NCBI RefSeq assembly: GCF_003634695.1
Contig: NZ_RBWV01000010.1
Coordinates: 496,001 to 560,000 of the forward strand
Direction of reading: 5' to 3'
Length of the DNA: 64,000 bases
Source: Motilibacter peucedani
GTDB lineage: Bacteria > Actinomycetota > Actinomycetes > Motilibacterales > Motilibacteraceae
Shown here: one piece after another, positions 51,074-60,087 of the stretch
How the letters are laid out: every line of letters begins with the position of its first letter
How positions within the stretch are numbered: position 1 is the stretch's first letter
Notes under the pieces: generated by a model
What the model was told of the DNA's origin: nothing
What the model saw: the letters and a program-made list of their open reading frames with translations, nothing else
Databases searched by the model: none
Made by a program: the position numbers and the translations under genes

Positions 51074-51673
51074 CACCGCGACGTCGTCGCCGCCGGAGCC
51101 CTGCGGTGGAGCGCCGTCGACGCGCAGGTCGGCCCGCCGGCGGGTCCCCTCGGCGATGAAGTGCGCGCTCTCGAGCTCGCGCCAGCGCAGCCACTCCGCA
51201 CGCAGCCCCTCGCCGTCGCGCTCGAGGCCGCGGCGCAGCCGCAGGTCCGACGGCGCCTCGACCCACACGCCCAGCACGGCGTACGCAGTCACCCGCCGGT
51301 CGCCGGACCCGCACCCCTCGACGACCAGCGCCGGTGCCGGGTCGACGCGCAGGGTGCCGCCCCAGGCGTCGTGCTCCCAGTCCCAGCGCGGGTGGTGCGC
51401 GGTGCGGCCGTCGGCGAGCGGGGCGAGCACGGTGTCCTCGAGCCGCTGGGCGACCCCGCCGAGGCCCGCCCACCCCTCGTAGAGGTCGTCGAGGTGCACC
51501 AGCGGCAGCTCCGCACCCGCTGCCGCCTCGAGCGCCGCGTGCAGGCGGCCGGCGAAGGTGGTCTTGCCCGAGCCGGCGGGGCCGTCGACGGTCACCAGGC
51601 GCACGGCCCCCAGCCGCGGTCGGCGGGCGAGCACCCTCGCGGCCAGCGCCGCGTACGCCACTGACGACGGCAC
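51059..51673 (-). CDS. P-loop kinase (uridine kinase-like)
   Basis: 204 residues. Walker A GPAGSGKTTFAGRL; LVHLDDLYEGW and WDWEHDAWGGTL resemble uridine kinase and related nucleoside kinases; ALVVEGCGSG is the Walker B-like segment. Start GTG at 51673 with GAGAGGGGGG upstream. The substrate is unknown. Confidence 0.82.
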   Translation of the reverse strand: MPSSVAYAALAARVLARRPRLGAVRLVTVDGPAGSGKTTFAGRLHAALEAAAGAELPLVHLDDLYEGWAGLGGVAQRLEDTVLAPLADGRTAHHPRWDWEHDAWGGTLRVDPAPALVVEGCGSGDRRVTAYAVLGVWVEAPSDLRLRRGLERDGEGLRAEWLRWRELESAHFIAEGTRRRADLRVDGAPPQGSGGDDVAVLLGD

Positions 51674-51758
51674 GGTCCCCCCTCTCGCCCGCACGGACTC
51701 CAGGCGCGGCATGCTGCCAGACGGCAACTCCCGCGTACCCACTCCGAAGGAGCCCGAC

Positions 51759-54212
51759 GTGCCCGGTCCGCAGAACCTTCTCCGCCGCGAGCTCCACGAG
51801 GGCTGGTCGGTGCGCGCCGTGGCGGGCGACGCGCCGGCCGAGGTCGCTGGGGCGGTGGTGCCGGCGACGGTGCCGGGGTCCGTGTTCACCGACCTGCTGG
51901 CGGCGGGGTTGATCCCGGATCCCTACCTGGACCGCAACGAGGTGCTGCTGCAGTGGGTGGGGCTGACGGACTGGCGCTTCGAGACGAGCTTCTCGTGGAG
52001 CGATCAGGGTGCCGAGCGGGTGGACCTCGTGTTCGACGGGCTGGACACGGTGGCGCACGTGGAGCTCAACGACCAGCTGGTCGCGGACACGGTGAACATG
52101 CACCGCACCTACCGGTTCGACGTCCGCGGGCTGCTGGCGGAGGGCGACAACACGCTGGCGGTGACCTTCGCGTCTCCGGTGCGGGCGGCAGACCGTCTGC
52201 AGGAGGAGCTGGGCCGGCGCCCGCACGTGAACACGCACCCCTACAACGCGATCCGGAAGATGGCGTGCGCCTTCGGCTGGGACTGGGGTCCGGACCTGCC
52301 GACCTCGGGGATCTGGCGGCCGGTGGCTCTGGAGTCGTGGAGCACGGCGCGGCTGGCGGCTGTCCGCCCGCTGGTGACCGTGGAGGAGGGCCGCGGGGTG
52401 GCCCGGGTGCACGTCGACGTGGAGCGCGCGGGCGCCGGCGACGGTGACCTGCCGGTGCGCGTACGTGTCGGTGACCACACCGTCGACGGCGTGGTCGCGG
52501 CCGCCGCCACCGCGACGGTGGCGGAGGTGGTGGTCGAGGACCCGGAGCTGTGGTGGCCGCACAGCCACGGCGGGCAGCCGCTCTACGACGTGAGCGTCGA
52601 GCTCGGTGCGCTCGACACGTGGACGGGACGCGTCGGCTTCCGCAGCGTGGAGCTGCGGACCGAGCCCGACGACGAGGGCACCGGGTTCGTGGTCGCGGTC
52701 AACGGCGAGCCGGTGTTCGTGAAGGGGATGAACTGGATCCCGGACGACCTGTTCCTGGAGCGGGTGACGCGGGAGCGCTACGCCGACCGGATCGGGCAGG
52801 CGAAGGCCGCCGGCGTCAACCTGCTGCGGGTGTGGGGCGGCGGGATCTTCGAGTCCGACGACTTCTACGAGCTCTGCGACGAGCAGGGAGTGCTGGTGTG
52901 GCAGGACTTCCTGTTCGCCTGCGCGACCTACGCAGAGGAGCAGCCGATGCGCGGCGAGGTGCTCGCCGAGGCGCGCGACAACATCACCCGGCTCGTGAGC
53001 CATCCCAGCCTGGCGCTGTGGAACGGGAACAACGAGAACATCTGGGGCTACGCCGACTGGGAGTGGGAGGAGCGCCTGGACGGGTTGTCGTGGGGCGCAG
53101 GCTACTACTACGAGTTGCTGCCGGCGTTGGTCGCGGAGCTCGACGGCACCCGGCCGTACTCGTCGGGCAGCCCGTTCTCGGTCGACCCGGACCGGCACCC
53201 GAACGACCCGGCGCACGGCTCGATGCACATCTGGGACGTGTGGAACTCGTTGGACTACACGGTCTACCGGGACTACGCGCCGCGCTTCGTCTCGGAGTTC
53301 GGCTGGCAGGGCCCGCCGAACTGGTCGACGCTGGTCCGCGCGGTCCACGACGACCCCCTGACACCGGAGTCGCCGGGGGTGCTGCTGCACCAGAAGGCGA
53401 TGGAGGGCAACCGCAAGCTCGAGCGCGGCCTGTTCCCGCACCTGCCGCAGCCGCGGGGGATGGAGGACTTCCACTGGGCGATGCAGCTGAACCAGGCGCG
53501 GGCGATCGCGTTCGGGCTCGAGCACTTCCGGGCGATCTCACCGCACTGCATGGGCGCGGTGGTCTGGCAGCTCAACGACTGCTGGCCGGTGACCTCGTGG
53601 GCGGCGGTCGACGGTGACGGCAAGCGCAAGCCGCTGTGGTACGCGGTGCGCCGCGCGTTCGCAGACCGGCTGCTCACCGTGCAGCCTGCCGACGGGGGCC
53701 TCGCAGTGGTCGCGGTCAACGACACCTCCGAGACGTGGGAGGCGTCGGTCGCAGTGGCTCGGCGAGGTCTCGACGGGACCGTCCTCGAGGAAGCGGCACT
53801 GGCGCTGTCTGCAGGGCCCCGGCAGACCGTGCGGCTGCCTGTGCCGCCGGAGGTCGCCTCCTCCGAGGATCCCGCTCACGAGCTGCTGGTCGCCGAGGCA
53901 GAGGGTGCAGCACGTGCCCTGTGGCACTTCGCCGAGGACCGCGACACAGCGTTGACCACTGCAGACCTCGAGACCCGGGTCGAACAGGTGGACGGAGGCT
54001 ACGACGTCACGGTGCACGCGCGTACGTTCGTCAAGGACCTCGTGCTGCTCGCCGACAAGGTCTCGCCCGATGCGAGCGTCGACGACATGCTCGTCACCCT
54101 GCTCCCAGGGGAGACCACGACGTTCCACGTCTCGTCGGAAGCCCAGCTGGACGCGGACGCGCTCGTGGCCCCACGGGTCCTCCGCAGCGCCAACCAGCTC
54201 GTGGCCGGGTGA
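51759..54212 (+). CDS. Beta-mannosidase (GH2)
   Basis: 817 residues. Sugar-binding N-terminal domain (VPGSVFTDLLAAGLIPDPY, WVGLTDWRFETSF), the GH2 jelly-roll and Ig domains, and a TIM barrel with the acid/base Glu in LWNGNNENIWG (residue 426) and the nucleophile Glu in FVSEFGWQGPPNW (residue 513). No signal peptide, so it acts on imported manno-oligosaccharides. GTG 51759 is chosen (GAAGGAG upstream); ATG 51714 is possible. Coupled by overlap to a GH105 gene. Confidence 0.92.
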   Translation: MPGPQNLLRRELHEGWSVRAVAGDAPAEVAGAVVPATVPGSVFTDLLAAGLIPDPYLDRNEVLLQWVGLTDWRFETSFSWSDQGAERVDLVFDGLDTVAHVELNDQLVADTVNMHRTYRFDVRGLLAEGDNTLAVTFASPVRAADRLQEELGRRPHVNTHPYNAIRKMACAFGWDWGPDLPTSGIWRPVALESWSTARLAAVRPLVTVEEGRGVARVHVDVERAGAGDGDLPVRVRVGDHTVDGVVAAAATATVAEVVVEDPELWWPHSHGGQPLYDVSVELGALDTWTGRVGFRSVELRTEPDDEGTGFVVAVNGEPVFVKGMNWIPDDLFLERVTRERYADRIGQAKAAGVNLLRVWGGGIFESDDFYELCDEQGVLVWQDFLFACATYAEEQPMRGEVLAEARDNITRLVSHPSLALWNGNNENIWGYADWEWEERLDGLSWGAGYYYELLPALVAELDGTRPYSSGSPFSVDPDRHPNDPAHGSMHIWDVWNSLDYTVYRDYAPRFVSEFGWQGPPNWSTLVRAVHDDPLTPESPGVLLHQKAMEGNRKLERGLFPHLPQPRGMEDFHWAMQLNQARAIAFGLEHFRAISPHCMGAVVWQLNDCWPVTSWAAVDGDGKRKPLWYAVRRAFADRLLTVQPADGGLAVVAVNDTSETWEASVAVARRGLDGTVLEEAALALSAGPRQTVRLPVPPEVASSEDPAHELLVAEAEGAARALWHFAEDRDTALTTADLETRVEQVDGGYDVTVHARTFVKDLVLLADKVSPDASVDDMLVTLLPGETTTFHVSSEAQLDADALVAPRVLRSANQLVAG

Positions 54213-55192
54213 CCGCCGTGCCGCAGCTGCCCGACGACCCGCTGCTGCGCAGGGTGCTCCTGGCCCTGCTGGGCATGCAGCGGCAGTCCTGGGAGCAGGG
54301 CGTGCTCGGCCACGCCCTGCTCGACCTCGGCTGCGACGAGCTGGCCGAGGTCGTCGCCCGCGACTCGGTGCTCCGGCAGACGCCGGCGGGCAAGCTGGCC
54401 GAGATCGAGGACACCGGCGTCGTCAACTGCGGTGCGGCCGGCGAGGCGCTGCTGTGGCTGACCACTCGAGACCACGACCCCGCCCTTCGTGCGGCCCTCG
54501 ACCGGCAGGTGGACTGGCTGGTCTCCCGGGCGCCGCGGGCCGAGGACGGCACGCTGTTCCACCTCGAGGGGAGCCGGCAGGTGTGGGTCGACACGGTCTA
54601 CATGGTCCTGCCGCTGCTGGTGCAGACCGGCCACGTCGACGAGGCGGCCCGCCAGCTCGACGGGCACCGCCGCCGGCTCTTCGACGAGACGTCCGGGCTG
54701 TGGTCGCACCAGTGGGGCGAGACGTCGCGCAGCCTGCTGCGCGCGGCGCACTGGGGGAGCGGCAGCGGCTGGGTGGTGGCGGGCATCGCGCGGGCGCTGC
54801 GCTCCCTCGGCGAGCGCGACGGGCGGTTCCGCGCCGACGCGGCGAGCCACGCGCGTACGGTGCTCGACGCCTGCCTCGCCCACCGGCGCGCCGACACCGG
54901 CGTCTTCCTCGACGTCGTCGACGGCGAGGGCTCGTTCGCCGAGGCGAACCTCGCCCAGATGCTCGCCTACGGCGCCTTCACCGGCGTCGCCGACGGGTGG
55001 CTCCCCGACGCCTACCTCGAGCGGGCCCGCTCGCTGCTCGCGTCGGCGCGGGAGCGCGTCGACGCCCTGGGCTTCGTCGACGGGGTCTCGGGCGCGCCGC
55101 ACTTCGACCGGCCCGGGCGCTCGGCGGAGGCGCAGGCCTTCCACCTGCTCGCGGCGGCCGCCGAGCAGCGCTGCGGCAGACTGGCCGGGTGA
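54209..55192 (+). CDS. GH88/GH105-family unsaturated glycuronyl hydrolase
   Basis: 327 residues, alpha/alpha barrel. MQRQSWEQG, DTGVVNCGAAGEAL, SRQVWVDTVYMVLPLL (candidate catalytic Asp in WVD) and GSGSGWVVAGIARAL are typical of the family that removes unsaturated uronic acids from oligosaccharides produced by lyases. It overlaps the mannosidase by four bases and SseB by four. The substrate is unknown; a link to a mannose- and uronate-containing glycan is inferred. Confidence 0.85.
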   Translation: MTAVPQLPDDPLLRRVLLALLGMQRQSWEQGVLGHALLDLGCDELAEVVARDSVLRQTPAGKLAEIEDTGVVNCGAAGEALLWLTTRDHDPALRAALDRQVDWLVSRAPRAEDGTLFHLEGSRQVWVDTVYMVLPLLVQTGHVDEAARQLDGHRRRLFDETSGLWSHQWGETSRSLLRAAHWGSGSGWVVAGIARALRSLGERDGRFRADAASHARTVLDACLAHRRADTGVFLDVVDGEGSFAEANLAQMLAYGAFTGVADGWLPDAYLERARSLLASARERVDALGFVDGVSGAPHFDRPGRSAEAQAFHLLAAAAEQRCGRLAG

Positions 55193-55890
55193 GCGACGCG
55201 CCGAGGACCATCCCCGACACCGGCTTCGCCGGTGACACCGGTGAGGGCGACCCGGCGCTGGTGGCTGCCCTCGAGCGCTACGCCGTCGAGCCGGGCCGGG
55301 CCCCCGAGGTGCTGTCGGCGCTCGCCGGCGCCCGGGTGCTCGTCGCGGTGGTGGCGGTGCTGACCGCCGAGGACGAGCCCGTCGACGGCCTGCGGCGCGA
55401 GAAGTCCACCGACATGGCGCTCGTGACCGTGCAGCGGCCGGACGGCGCCCGGGCCGTGCCCGCCTTCACCTCGCTCGCGAGCCTCGCGGCCTGGCGGGAC
55501 GACGCGCGCCCGGTGCCGGTCGAGGCCTCCCGCGCGGCTCTCTCGGCCGCCGCCGAGGGCGCCGTCGCGCTGCTGCTCGACCCGGCCGGGCCGGTGCCCT
55601 GCGTCGTGAGCGGTCCGGCGCTGCGCGCCGTGGCCGAGGGCACGGTCCCGCAGCCGATGTACGCGGACGCCGGCCTCGGCGCCCACGTGCGGGCGCTCGC
55701 GTCAGCCGCTCCCGGCGTGGCCGGCGCCCGGCTGGAGCCGGCGCCCGGCGTCGACGCCCGGCTGGTCCTGACGCTCGCCCCCGGCGCCGACGTGCAGGCG
55801 GCGCTGGCCGTGCTGGGCCCGGTGCTGCAGGCCGACGAGACGCTCCGCGTCCGGACCCTCGCCGGCCTCGACGTCGCCGTCGAGGGGTAG
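55189..55890 (+). CDS. SseB-like protein
   Basis: 233 residues. SseB N-terminal region (ALVTVQRPDGARAVPAFTS, RPVPVEASRAALSA, PVPCVVSGPALRAVAEG) and a C-terminal half typical of the family. Function in actinobacteria is unknown; in Salmonella plasmid and other contexts the name is historic. It commonly neighbours infC or hisG in actinobacteria and is conserved there. Confidence 0.85.
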   Translation: MSDAPRTIPDTGFAGDTGEGDPALVAALERYAVEPGRAPEVLSALAGARVLVAVVAVLTAEDEPVDGLRREKSTDMALVTVQRPDGARAVPAFTSLASLAAWRDDARPVPVEASRAALSAAAEGAVALLLDPAGPVPCVVSGPALRAVAEGTVPQPMYADAGLGAHVRALASAAPGVAGARLEPAPGVDARLVLTLAPGADVQAALAVLGPVLQADETLRVRTLAGLDVAVEG

Positions 55891-55920
55891 CCCGGGCGAC
55901 CACGGGGCACGGGTGCCGGC

Positions 55921-56712
55921 ATGAGCGAGGACTCCCTGCGGTTCGTGGGAAACGCCACCACGCTGATCCGCCGCGACGGCTTCACCGTGCTGACCGACCC
56001 GCACTTCCTGCACCAGGGCCAGCGGGCGTACTTCGGCCTCGGCCTCTCGGCGCGGCGGCTGCTCGAGCCGACGATGCAGGTCGGGGACGTGCCGCCGCTC
56101 GACGCCGTCGCGCTCTCGCACCTGCACGGCGACCACTACGACCGCGTCGCCCACGCCGGGCTCGACGCCTCGGTGCCCGTGGTGACGACCGTGCAGGGCG
56201 CCCGCCGGCTGGGCCGGCGCAAGGTGCGCACGGAGGGCCTGCGCACCTGGGAGTCGTGGGAGACCGCCAAGGACGGCGCCACCCTGCGGCTGACCTCCCT
56301 GCCGGGCAGGCACGCCCCCGGCGCGCTGCAGGCGGCGATCCCGAAGGTCATGGGGACGATGCTGGAGTTCGAGCGGCAGGGGCGGCAGCCGTACCGCATC
56401 TACCAGAGCGGCGACACCCTCGTGCACGACGACCTGCGCGAGATCGCCCGGCGCTACCCCGACATCGACCTGCTCCTGCTGCACCTCGGGGGGACCCGCA
56501 TCCTCGGCGTGACGCTCACCATGGACGGGCGGCGCGGGGCCGACTTCCTCGAGCTGCTCGACATCACCCGGCGCACCGCGGTGCTGCCGATCCACTACGG
56601 GGAGTACGCGCTGATGCGCTCGCCGCTCTCGGACTTCCGGGCCGAGGTCGAGCGGCGCGGGCTCGACCTCGACGTGCGCTGGGTCGAGCGCGGGGGAGTG
56701 CTGGCGCTCTGA
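55921..56712 (+). CDS. Metallo-beta-lactamase-fold hydrolase (UlaG-like)
   Basis: 263 residues. Metal motif SHLHGDHYD near residue 64 and later Asp/His in YQSGDTLVHDD and LPIHYGEY. The LRFVGNATTLIRRDGFTVLTD start is that of the UPF0173/UlaG group. Hydrolase of unknown substrate. Four bases from the convergent kinase gene. Confidence 0.85.
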   Translation: MSEDSLRFVGNATTLIRRDGFTVLTDPHFLHQGQRAYFGLGLSARRLLEPTMQVGDVPPLDAVALSHLHGDHYDRVAHAGLDASVPVVTTVQGARRLGRRKVRTEGLRTWESWETAKDGATLRLTSLPGRHAPGALQAAIPKVMGTMLEFERQGRQPYRIYQSGDTLVHDDLREIARRYPDIDLLLLHLGGTRILGVTLTMDGRRGADFLELLDITRRTAVLPIHYGEYALMRSPLSDFRAEVERRGLDLDVRWVERGGVLAL

Positions 56713-56715
56713 GCG

Positions 56716-57360
56716 TCAGCCCGGCAGCACCATGGCGTGCGCGTCGACGACGACGTCGGGCGTCGCCGAGCGCTCCGCGACGAGCGCCGCGTTGGCCTCG
56801 TCGGAGCGCAGAACCCACTCGCGCGCTTCCTCCGGGGAGCGGCCGAAGCGCACGTGGCGGGCGATGAGGCGCTCGACGCGCACCTCCTCGTCGCCGCGCA
56901 CGAGCCACGTCTCGTCGAGCAGCCCGAGCACCTGCGCCCACGGGCCGTCCTCGAGCAGCAGGTAGTTGCCCTCCGTGACGACCAGCGGCACCTCCGGGGC
57001 CACGGCGACCGCCCCCGCCACGGGCTCCTCGATCTCGCGCCGGAACGCCGGGGCGTAGACCGTCACGCCCCCCGGATCGCGCAGCCGGCGCAGGAGGGCG
57101 GCGTACCCCTCCGCGTCGAAGGTGTCGGGCGCGCCCTTGCGGTCGGCGCGACCGAGCCGCTCGAGCTGCGCCTGGGCGAGGTGGAAGCCGTCCATCGGTA
57201 CGAGTGCGGCGCGGTCCCCGAGCGCGGCGACCACCGCCTCGGCCACCGTGGACTTGCCGCCGCCCGGCGGCCCGGCGATGCCGAGGACGCGCCGCGGGCC
57301 TGCGGCCAGCGCCTCGGCGCGGGCGACCAGCTCGGCGAGGGAGGAGACGGTGACGGTCAT
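56716..57360 (-). CDS. Nucleoside/nucleotide kinase family protein
   Basis: 214 residues. Walker A GIAGPPGGGKSTVAEAV; PMDGFHLAQAQLERLG and APAFRREIEEPVAGAVAVA match a kinase group related to pantothenate and fructose kinases, and WLVRGDEEVRVERLIARHVRFG is the lid. Start ATG 57360; ATG 57378 is a possible extension. Confidence 0.86.
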   Translation of the reverse strand: MTVTVSSLAELVARAEALAAGPRRVLGIAGPPGGGKSTVAEAVVAALGDRAALVPMDGFHLAQAQLERLGRADRKGAPDTFDAEGYAALLRRLRDPGGVTVYAPAFRREIEEPVAGAVAVAPEVPLVVTEGNYLLLEDGPWAQVLGLLDETWLVRGDEEVRVERLIARHVRFGRSPEEAREWVLRSDEANAALVAERSATPDVVVDAHAMVLPG

Positions 57361-57411
57361 CTTCCGGTAGACAAGCACACCTGGGCTGGCTCGGCGGACA
57401 GGGGTGCGGCA

Positions 57412-57798
57412 GTGGCACAGGTCAAGGTCTACGGGCTGGCATCGGTGCTGGCGCCGTCACGGGCAGCGGTCTCCGACGCCGTGCACGCGGCACTGGTCGA
57501 GGGCCTGGGCATCCCGGCCGACAAGCGCTTCCACCGGTTCTTCCCGCTCGCGCCGGAGGACTTCGTCCATCCCGCCGGGCGCTCGGAGCGCTACACGATC
57601 GTCGAGGTCCTGCTGTTCGCCGGGCGCTCCGAGCAGGCGAAGAAGAAGGCCTACGCGGCGCTCTACCGCGGCTTCGCCGCGCTGGGGACCGCCGCCGAGG
57701 ACCTCGAGGTCGTGCTGATCGAGACCCCGCGGGTCGACTGGGCGATCCGCGGGGTGCCCGGCGACGAGCTCGCGCTGTCGTACGCGGTGGAGACCTGA
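57412..57798 (+). CDS. Tautomerase-family protein without catalytic Pro1
   Basis: 128 residues. The sequence (VAQVKVYGLAS, DKRFHRFFPLAPEDF, RSERYTIVEVLLFAGRS) fits the Tautomerase_2-like group. The mature N-terminus would be Ala, not the Pro that serves as base in 4-oxalocrotonate tautomerase. It may bind a ligand without tautomerase chemistry, or use another residue. Start GTG 57412 fits close family members. Divergent from the kinase gene 51 bases away. Confidence 0.78.
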   Translation: MAQVKVYGLASVLAPSRAAVSDAVHAALVEGLGIPADKRFHRFFPLAPEDFVHPAGRSERYTIVEVLLFAGRSEQAKKKAYAALYRGFAALGTAAEDLEVVLIETPRVDWAIRGVPGDELALSYAVET

Positions 57799-57823
57799 CC
57801 CCGCCCCCCGCAGGCCCGCGCCC

Positions 57824-58216
57824 TCAGCGGTGTGCCGCGGTCGGGTAGACCGGGCCGGTCAGCGACTCGCCGGGGCCGTCCCCGGGCGCATCCGGCACGA
57901 GCGAGGCCTCGCGGAACGCCAGCTGCAGCGTGCGCAGCCCGTCGCGCAGCGGCCCGGCGTGGTGGGAGCCGAGCCGCGGCGCCGCGGCGACGACCAGGCC
58001 GGCGAGGGCGGTGATCAGGGTGCGCGCCTCGTCGAGGTCGAGGTGGTCGGCCGCGTCCTCATCCTCGGCGAGCCCGCACTTGACCGCGGCCGCGCTCATC
58101 AGGTGCAGCGCCGCGGCGCTGACGACCTCGACGGCCGGCACGTCGGCGATGTCGCGGGTGGCGTCGGCCAGCGGCGCGTCGGGGCGGGAATGCAGGTCGG
58201 GGTCCTCGGCGCTCAT
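57824..58216 (-). CDS. DUF1844 protein
   Basis: 130 residues. Core [26 protein letters not shown] and [21 protein letters not shown] are the DUF1844 signature. In actinobacteria it is usually next to infC, as here, divergent. Function unknown. The frame is open further upstream to 58501 but ATG 58216 gives the standard N-terminus. Confidence 0.85.
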   Translation of the reverse strand: MSAEDPDLHSRPDAPLADATRDIADVPAVEVVSAAALHLMSAAAVKCGLAEDEDAADHLDLDEARTLITALAGLVVAAAPRLGSHHAGPLRDGLRTLQLAFREASLVPDAPGDGPGESLTGPVYPTAAHR

Positions 58217-58222
58217 ACCTGG

Positions 58223-58560
58223 TAGCCTGTCATGTCGACCCGCCTGCTCCTCACCCGCGGTGGCCGCTCCGGCGACCACCACGACCGTGGGGCAGGCGCG
58301 CAAGCGGAGGTCCGCCTCCCACCCGGTGCCAGCACCTCGCGTGCGGCTCCCGGGTCCGGTCAGTGGAGCGGGCCGTCGCCCCAGGTGGGGCCGACGGAGG
58401 TCCCCGCTCCCGCGTCGTCGTCCCGCGACGGCGCAACCGGTCGGGAAGCAGTCCTGCGCGTGCGTCGCGGACGCCCGGCCCCCCCGAGCCGCCTCGTGCA
58501 CTCGGAGACCTCCCCGGACGGACGTGCAGGTTCCACCCGCCCCGACCGCTTGGAGTCAGC
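58223..58560 (+). promoter_or_regulatory. infC promoter and long leader
   Basis: TAGCCT (58223-58228) is a likely -10 box. The leader from about 58235 to 58560 is some 325 bases with no reading frame of its own that I can support. It is GC-rich with many possible hairpins and ends in CTTGGAG before the ATC start. A long leader suits autogenous control of infC-rpmI-rplT. I could not identify a named RNA motif. Confidence 0.45.
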
Positions 58561-59271
58561 ATCAGCACAGAGCCCCGCATCAACGACCGGATCCGCGTCC
58601 CCGAGGTCCGGCTCGTGGGTCCCAACGGTGAGCAGGTCGGCATCGTGCGCATCGAGGACGCGTTGCGCCTCGCGCAGGAGTCCGACCTCGACCTCGTCGA
58701 GGTCGCGCCGATGGCCCGCCCGCCGGTGGCCAAGCTCATGGACTTCGGGAAGTTCAAGTACGAGTCCGCGATGAAGGAGCGTGAGTCCCGGCGCAACCAG
58801 GCTCACACCATCATCAAGGAGATGAAGCTGCGGCCGAAGATCGACCCGCACGACTACGACACCAAGAAGGGCCACGTCGTCCGCTTCCTCAACGCGGGCG
58901 ACAAGGTCAAGATCACGATCATGTTCCGCGGTCGCGAGCAGTCGCGCCCGGAGCTGGGCTACCGGCTGCTGCAGCGCCTCGCCGAGGACGTGCAGGAGCT
59001 GGGCTTCGTCGAGTCCTCGCCGAAGCAGGACGGCCGCAACATGATCATGGTGCTCGGTCCGCACAAGAAGAAGGTCGAGGCGATGGCCGAGGCGCGCGAG
59101 GCGAAGGCCCGTCGTGCCCAGGGCGGCGCCGACGACGCTGCTGCGGACGCGCTGGACGCCGTGGACGTCGACGACGCCCCGGTGACCCCCGAGGTCGCCG
59201 AGCGCACGACCGACCTCGTGGCCGAGCAGCGGGCGACCGTGGGCGCGGCCGCTCCGACCGAGCAGGCCTAG
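58561..59271 (+). CDS. infC: Translation initiation factor IF-3 (ATC start)
   Basis: 236 residues. Signatures [25 protein letters not shown] and [14 protein letters not shown], with an acidic Ala-rich tail beyond residue 185. The protein begins at ATC 58561, with TTGGAG five bases upstream. No ATG, GTG or TTG lies nearby in frame. Non-AUG starts (AUU/AUC) are the family habit and let IF-3 repress its own translation by rejecting poor start codons. Confidence 0.9.
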   Translation: MSTEPRINDRIRVPEVRLVGPNGEQVGIVRIEDALRLAQESDLDLVEVAPMARPPVAKLMDFGKFKYESAMKERESRRNQAHTIIKEMKLRPKIDPHDYDTKKGHVVRFLNAGDKVKITIMFRGREQSRPELGYRLLQRLAEDVQELGFVESSPKQDGRNMIMVLGPHKKKVEAMAEAREAKARRAQGGADDAAADALDAVDVDDAPVTPEVAERTTDLVAEQRATVGAAAPTEQA

Positions 59272-59293
59272 CCCGCACGACCCGATCGACCCT

Positions 59294-59321
59294 CCCGCCG
59301 CGGTGGCGACACCGCGGCGGG
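59294..59321 (+). promoter_or_regulatory. Hairpin with GNRA loop between infC and rpmI
   Basis: CCCGCCGCGGTG (59294-59305) pairs perfectly with CACCGCGGCGGG (59310-59321) around a GCGA tetraloop. The following bases (59322-59400) hold further CCGCACC/GGTGC pairings. It lies in the 132-base gap and may be a terminator-like or L20-responsive element that separates infC from rpmI-rplT expression. Confidence 0.5.
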
Positions 59322-59403
59322 CGCACGACCGCACCACACCCCGTGCGGGTGCCGACCGCACCTGCACGACCAGATGCACCGACGAGCGAGGAGAACCGGC
59401 GCC

Positions 59404-59598
59404 ATGCCGAAGAACAAGACGCACAGCGGGGCCAGCAAGCGGTTCCGCCTGACCGGCAGCGGCAAGATCAAGCGCGGGCAGGCCGGCCGCCGTCACCTGC
59501 TGGAGCACAAGCCCTCCACGCTGACCCGCCGGCTCAACGGCGAGGTCGTCGTCGACAAGGCCGACGTCAAGCGCATCCGCGCGCTGCTCGGCCGCTGA
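59404..59598 (+). CDS. rpmI: Ribosomal protein bL35
   Basis: 64 residues, the normal length. [20 protein letters not shown] and RRHLLEHK are the signatures. GAGGAG lies about nine bases upstream. Part of infC-rpmI-rplT. Confidence 0.97.
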   Translation: MPKNKTHSGASKRFRLTGSGKIKRGQAGRRHLLEHKPSTLTRRLNGEVVVDKADVKRIRALLGR

Positions 59599-59651
59599 CG
59601 CCCAGCTCGCTCCCCCCGCTCGTCACCACCCCGTAGGCAAGGAGATCCACC

Positions 59652-60032
59652 GTGGCACGCGTCAAGGCAGGTGTCGGCTCGGCGAAGAAGCGCCGCGCGA
59701 CCCTCGAGAAGGCCAGCGGCTACCGCGGCCAGCGCTCGCGTCTGTACCGCAAGGCGAAGGAGCAGGTCACCCACTCCCTGGTCTACGCCTACCGCGACCG
59801 CAAGGTCCGCAAGGGCGACTTCCGCCGGCTCTGGATCCAGCGCATCAACGCCGCTGCCCGCGCCAACGGGATGACCTACAACCGCCTCATCCAGGGCCTC
59901 AAGGCCGCCGGTGTCGAGGTCGACCGCCGCATGCTCGCCGAGCTCGCGGTCAACGACGCGGCCGCCTTCACCGCCCTGGTCGAGGTCGCCCGCGCCGCGG
60001 CGCCCGCCCAGGTCCCCGCGTCCGCGGCCTGA
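59652..60032 (+). CDS. rplT: Ribosomal protein bL20
   Basis: 126 residues. [20 protein letters not shown] and [24 protein letters not shown] match bL20. GTG start with AAGGAG. Binds 23S rRNA early in assembly; in many bacteria it represses this operon. Confidence 0.97.
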   Translation: MARVKAGVGSAKKRRATLEKASGYRGQRSRLYRKAKEQVTHSLVYAYRDRKVRKGDFRRLWIQRINAAARANGMTYNRLIQGLKAAGVEVDRRMLAELAVNDAAAFTALVEVARAAAPAQVPASAA

Positions 60033-60087
60033 GCCCGCACCCCTCGCAGCGAGCAGTCCGCTGAGCGCGACCTCCCGGCCGCGGTCC

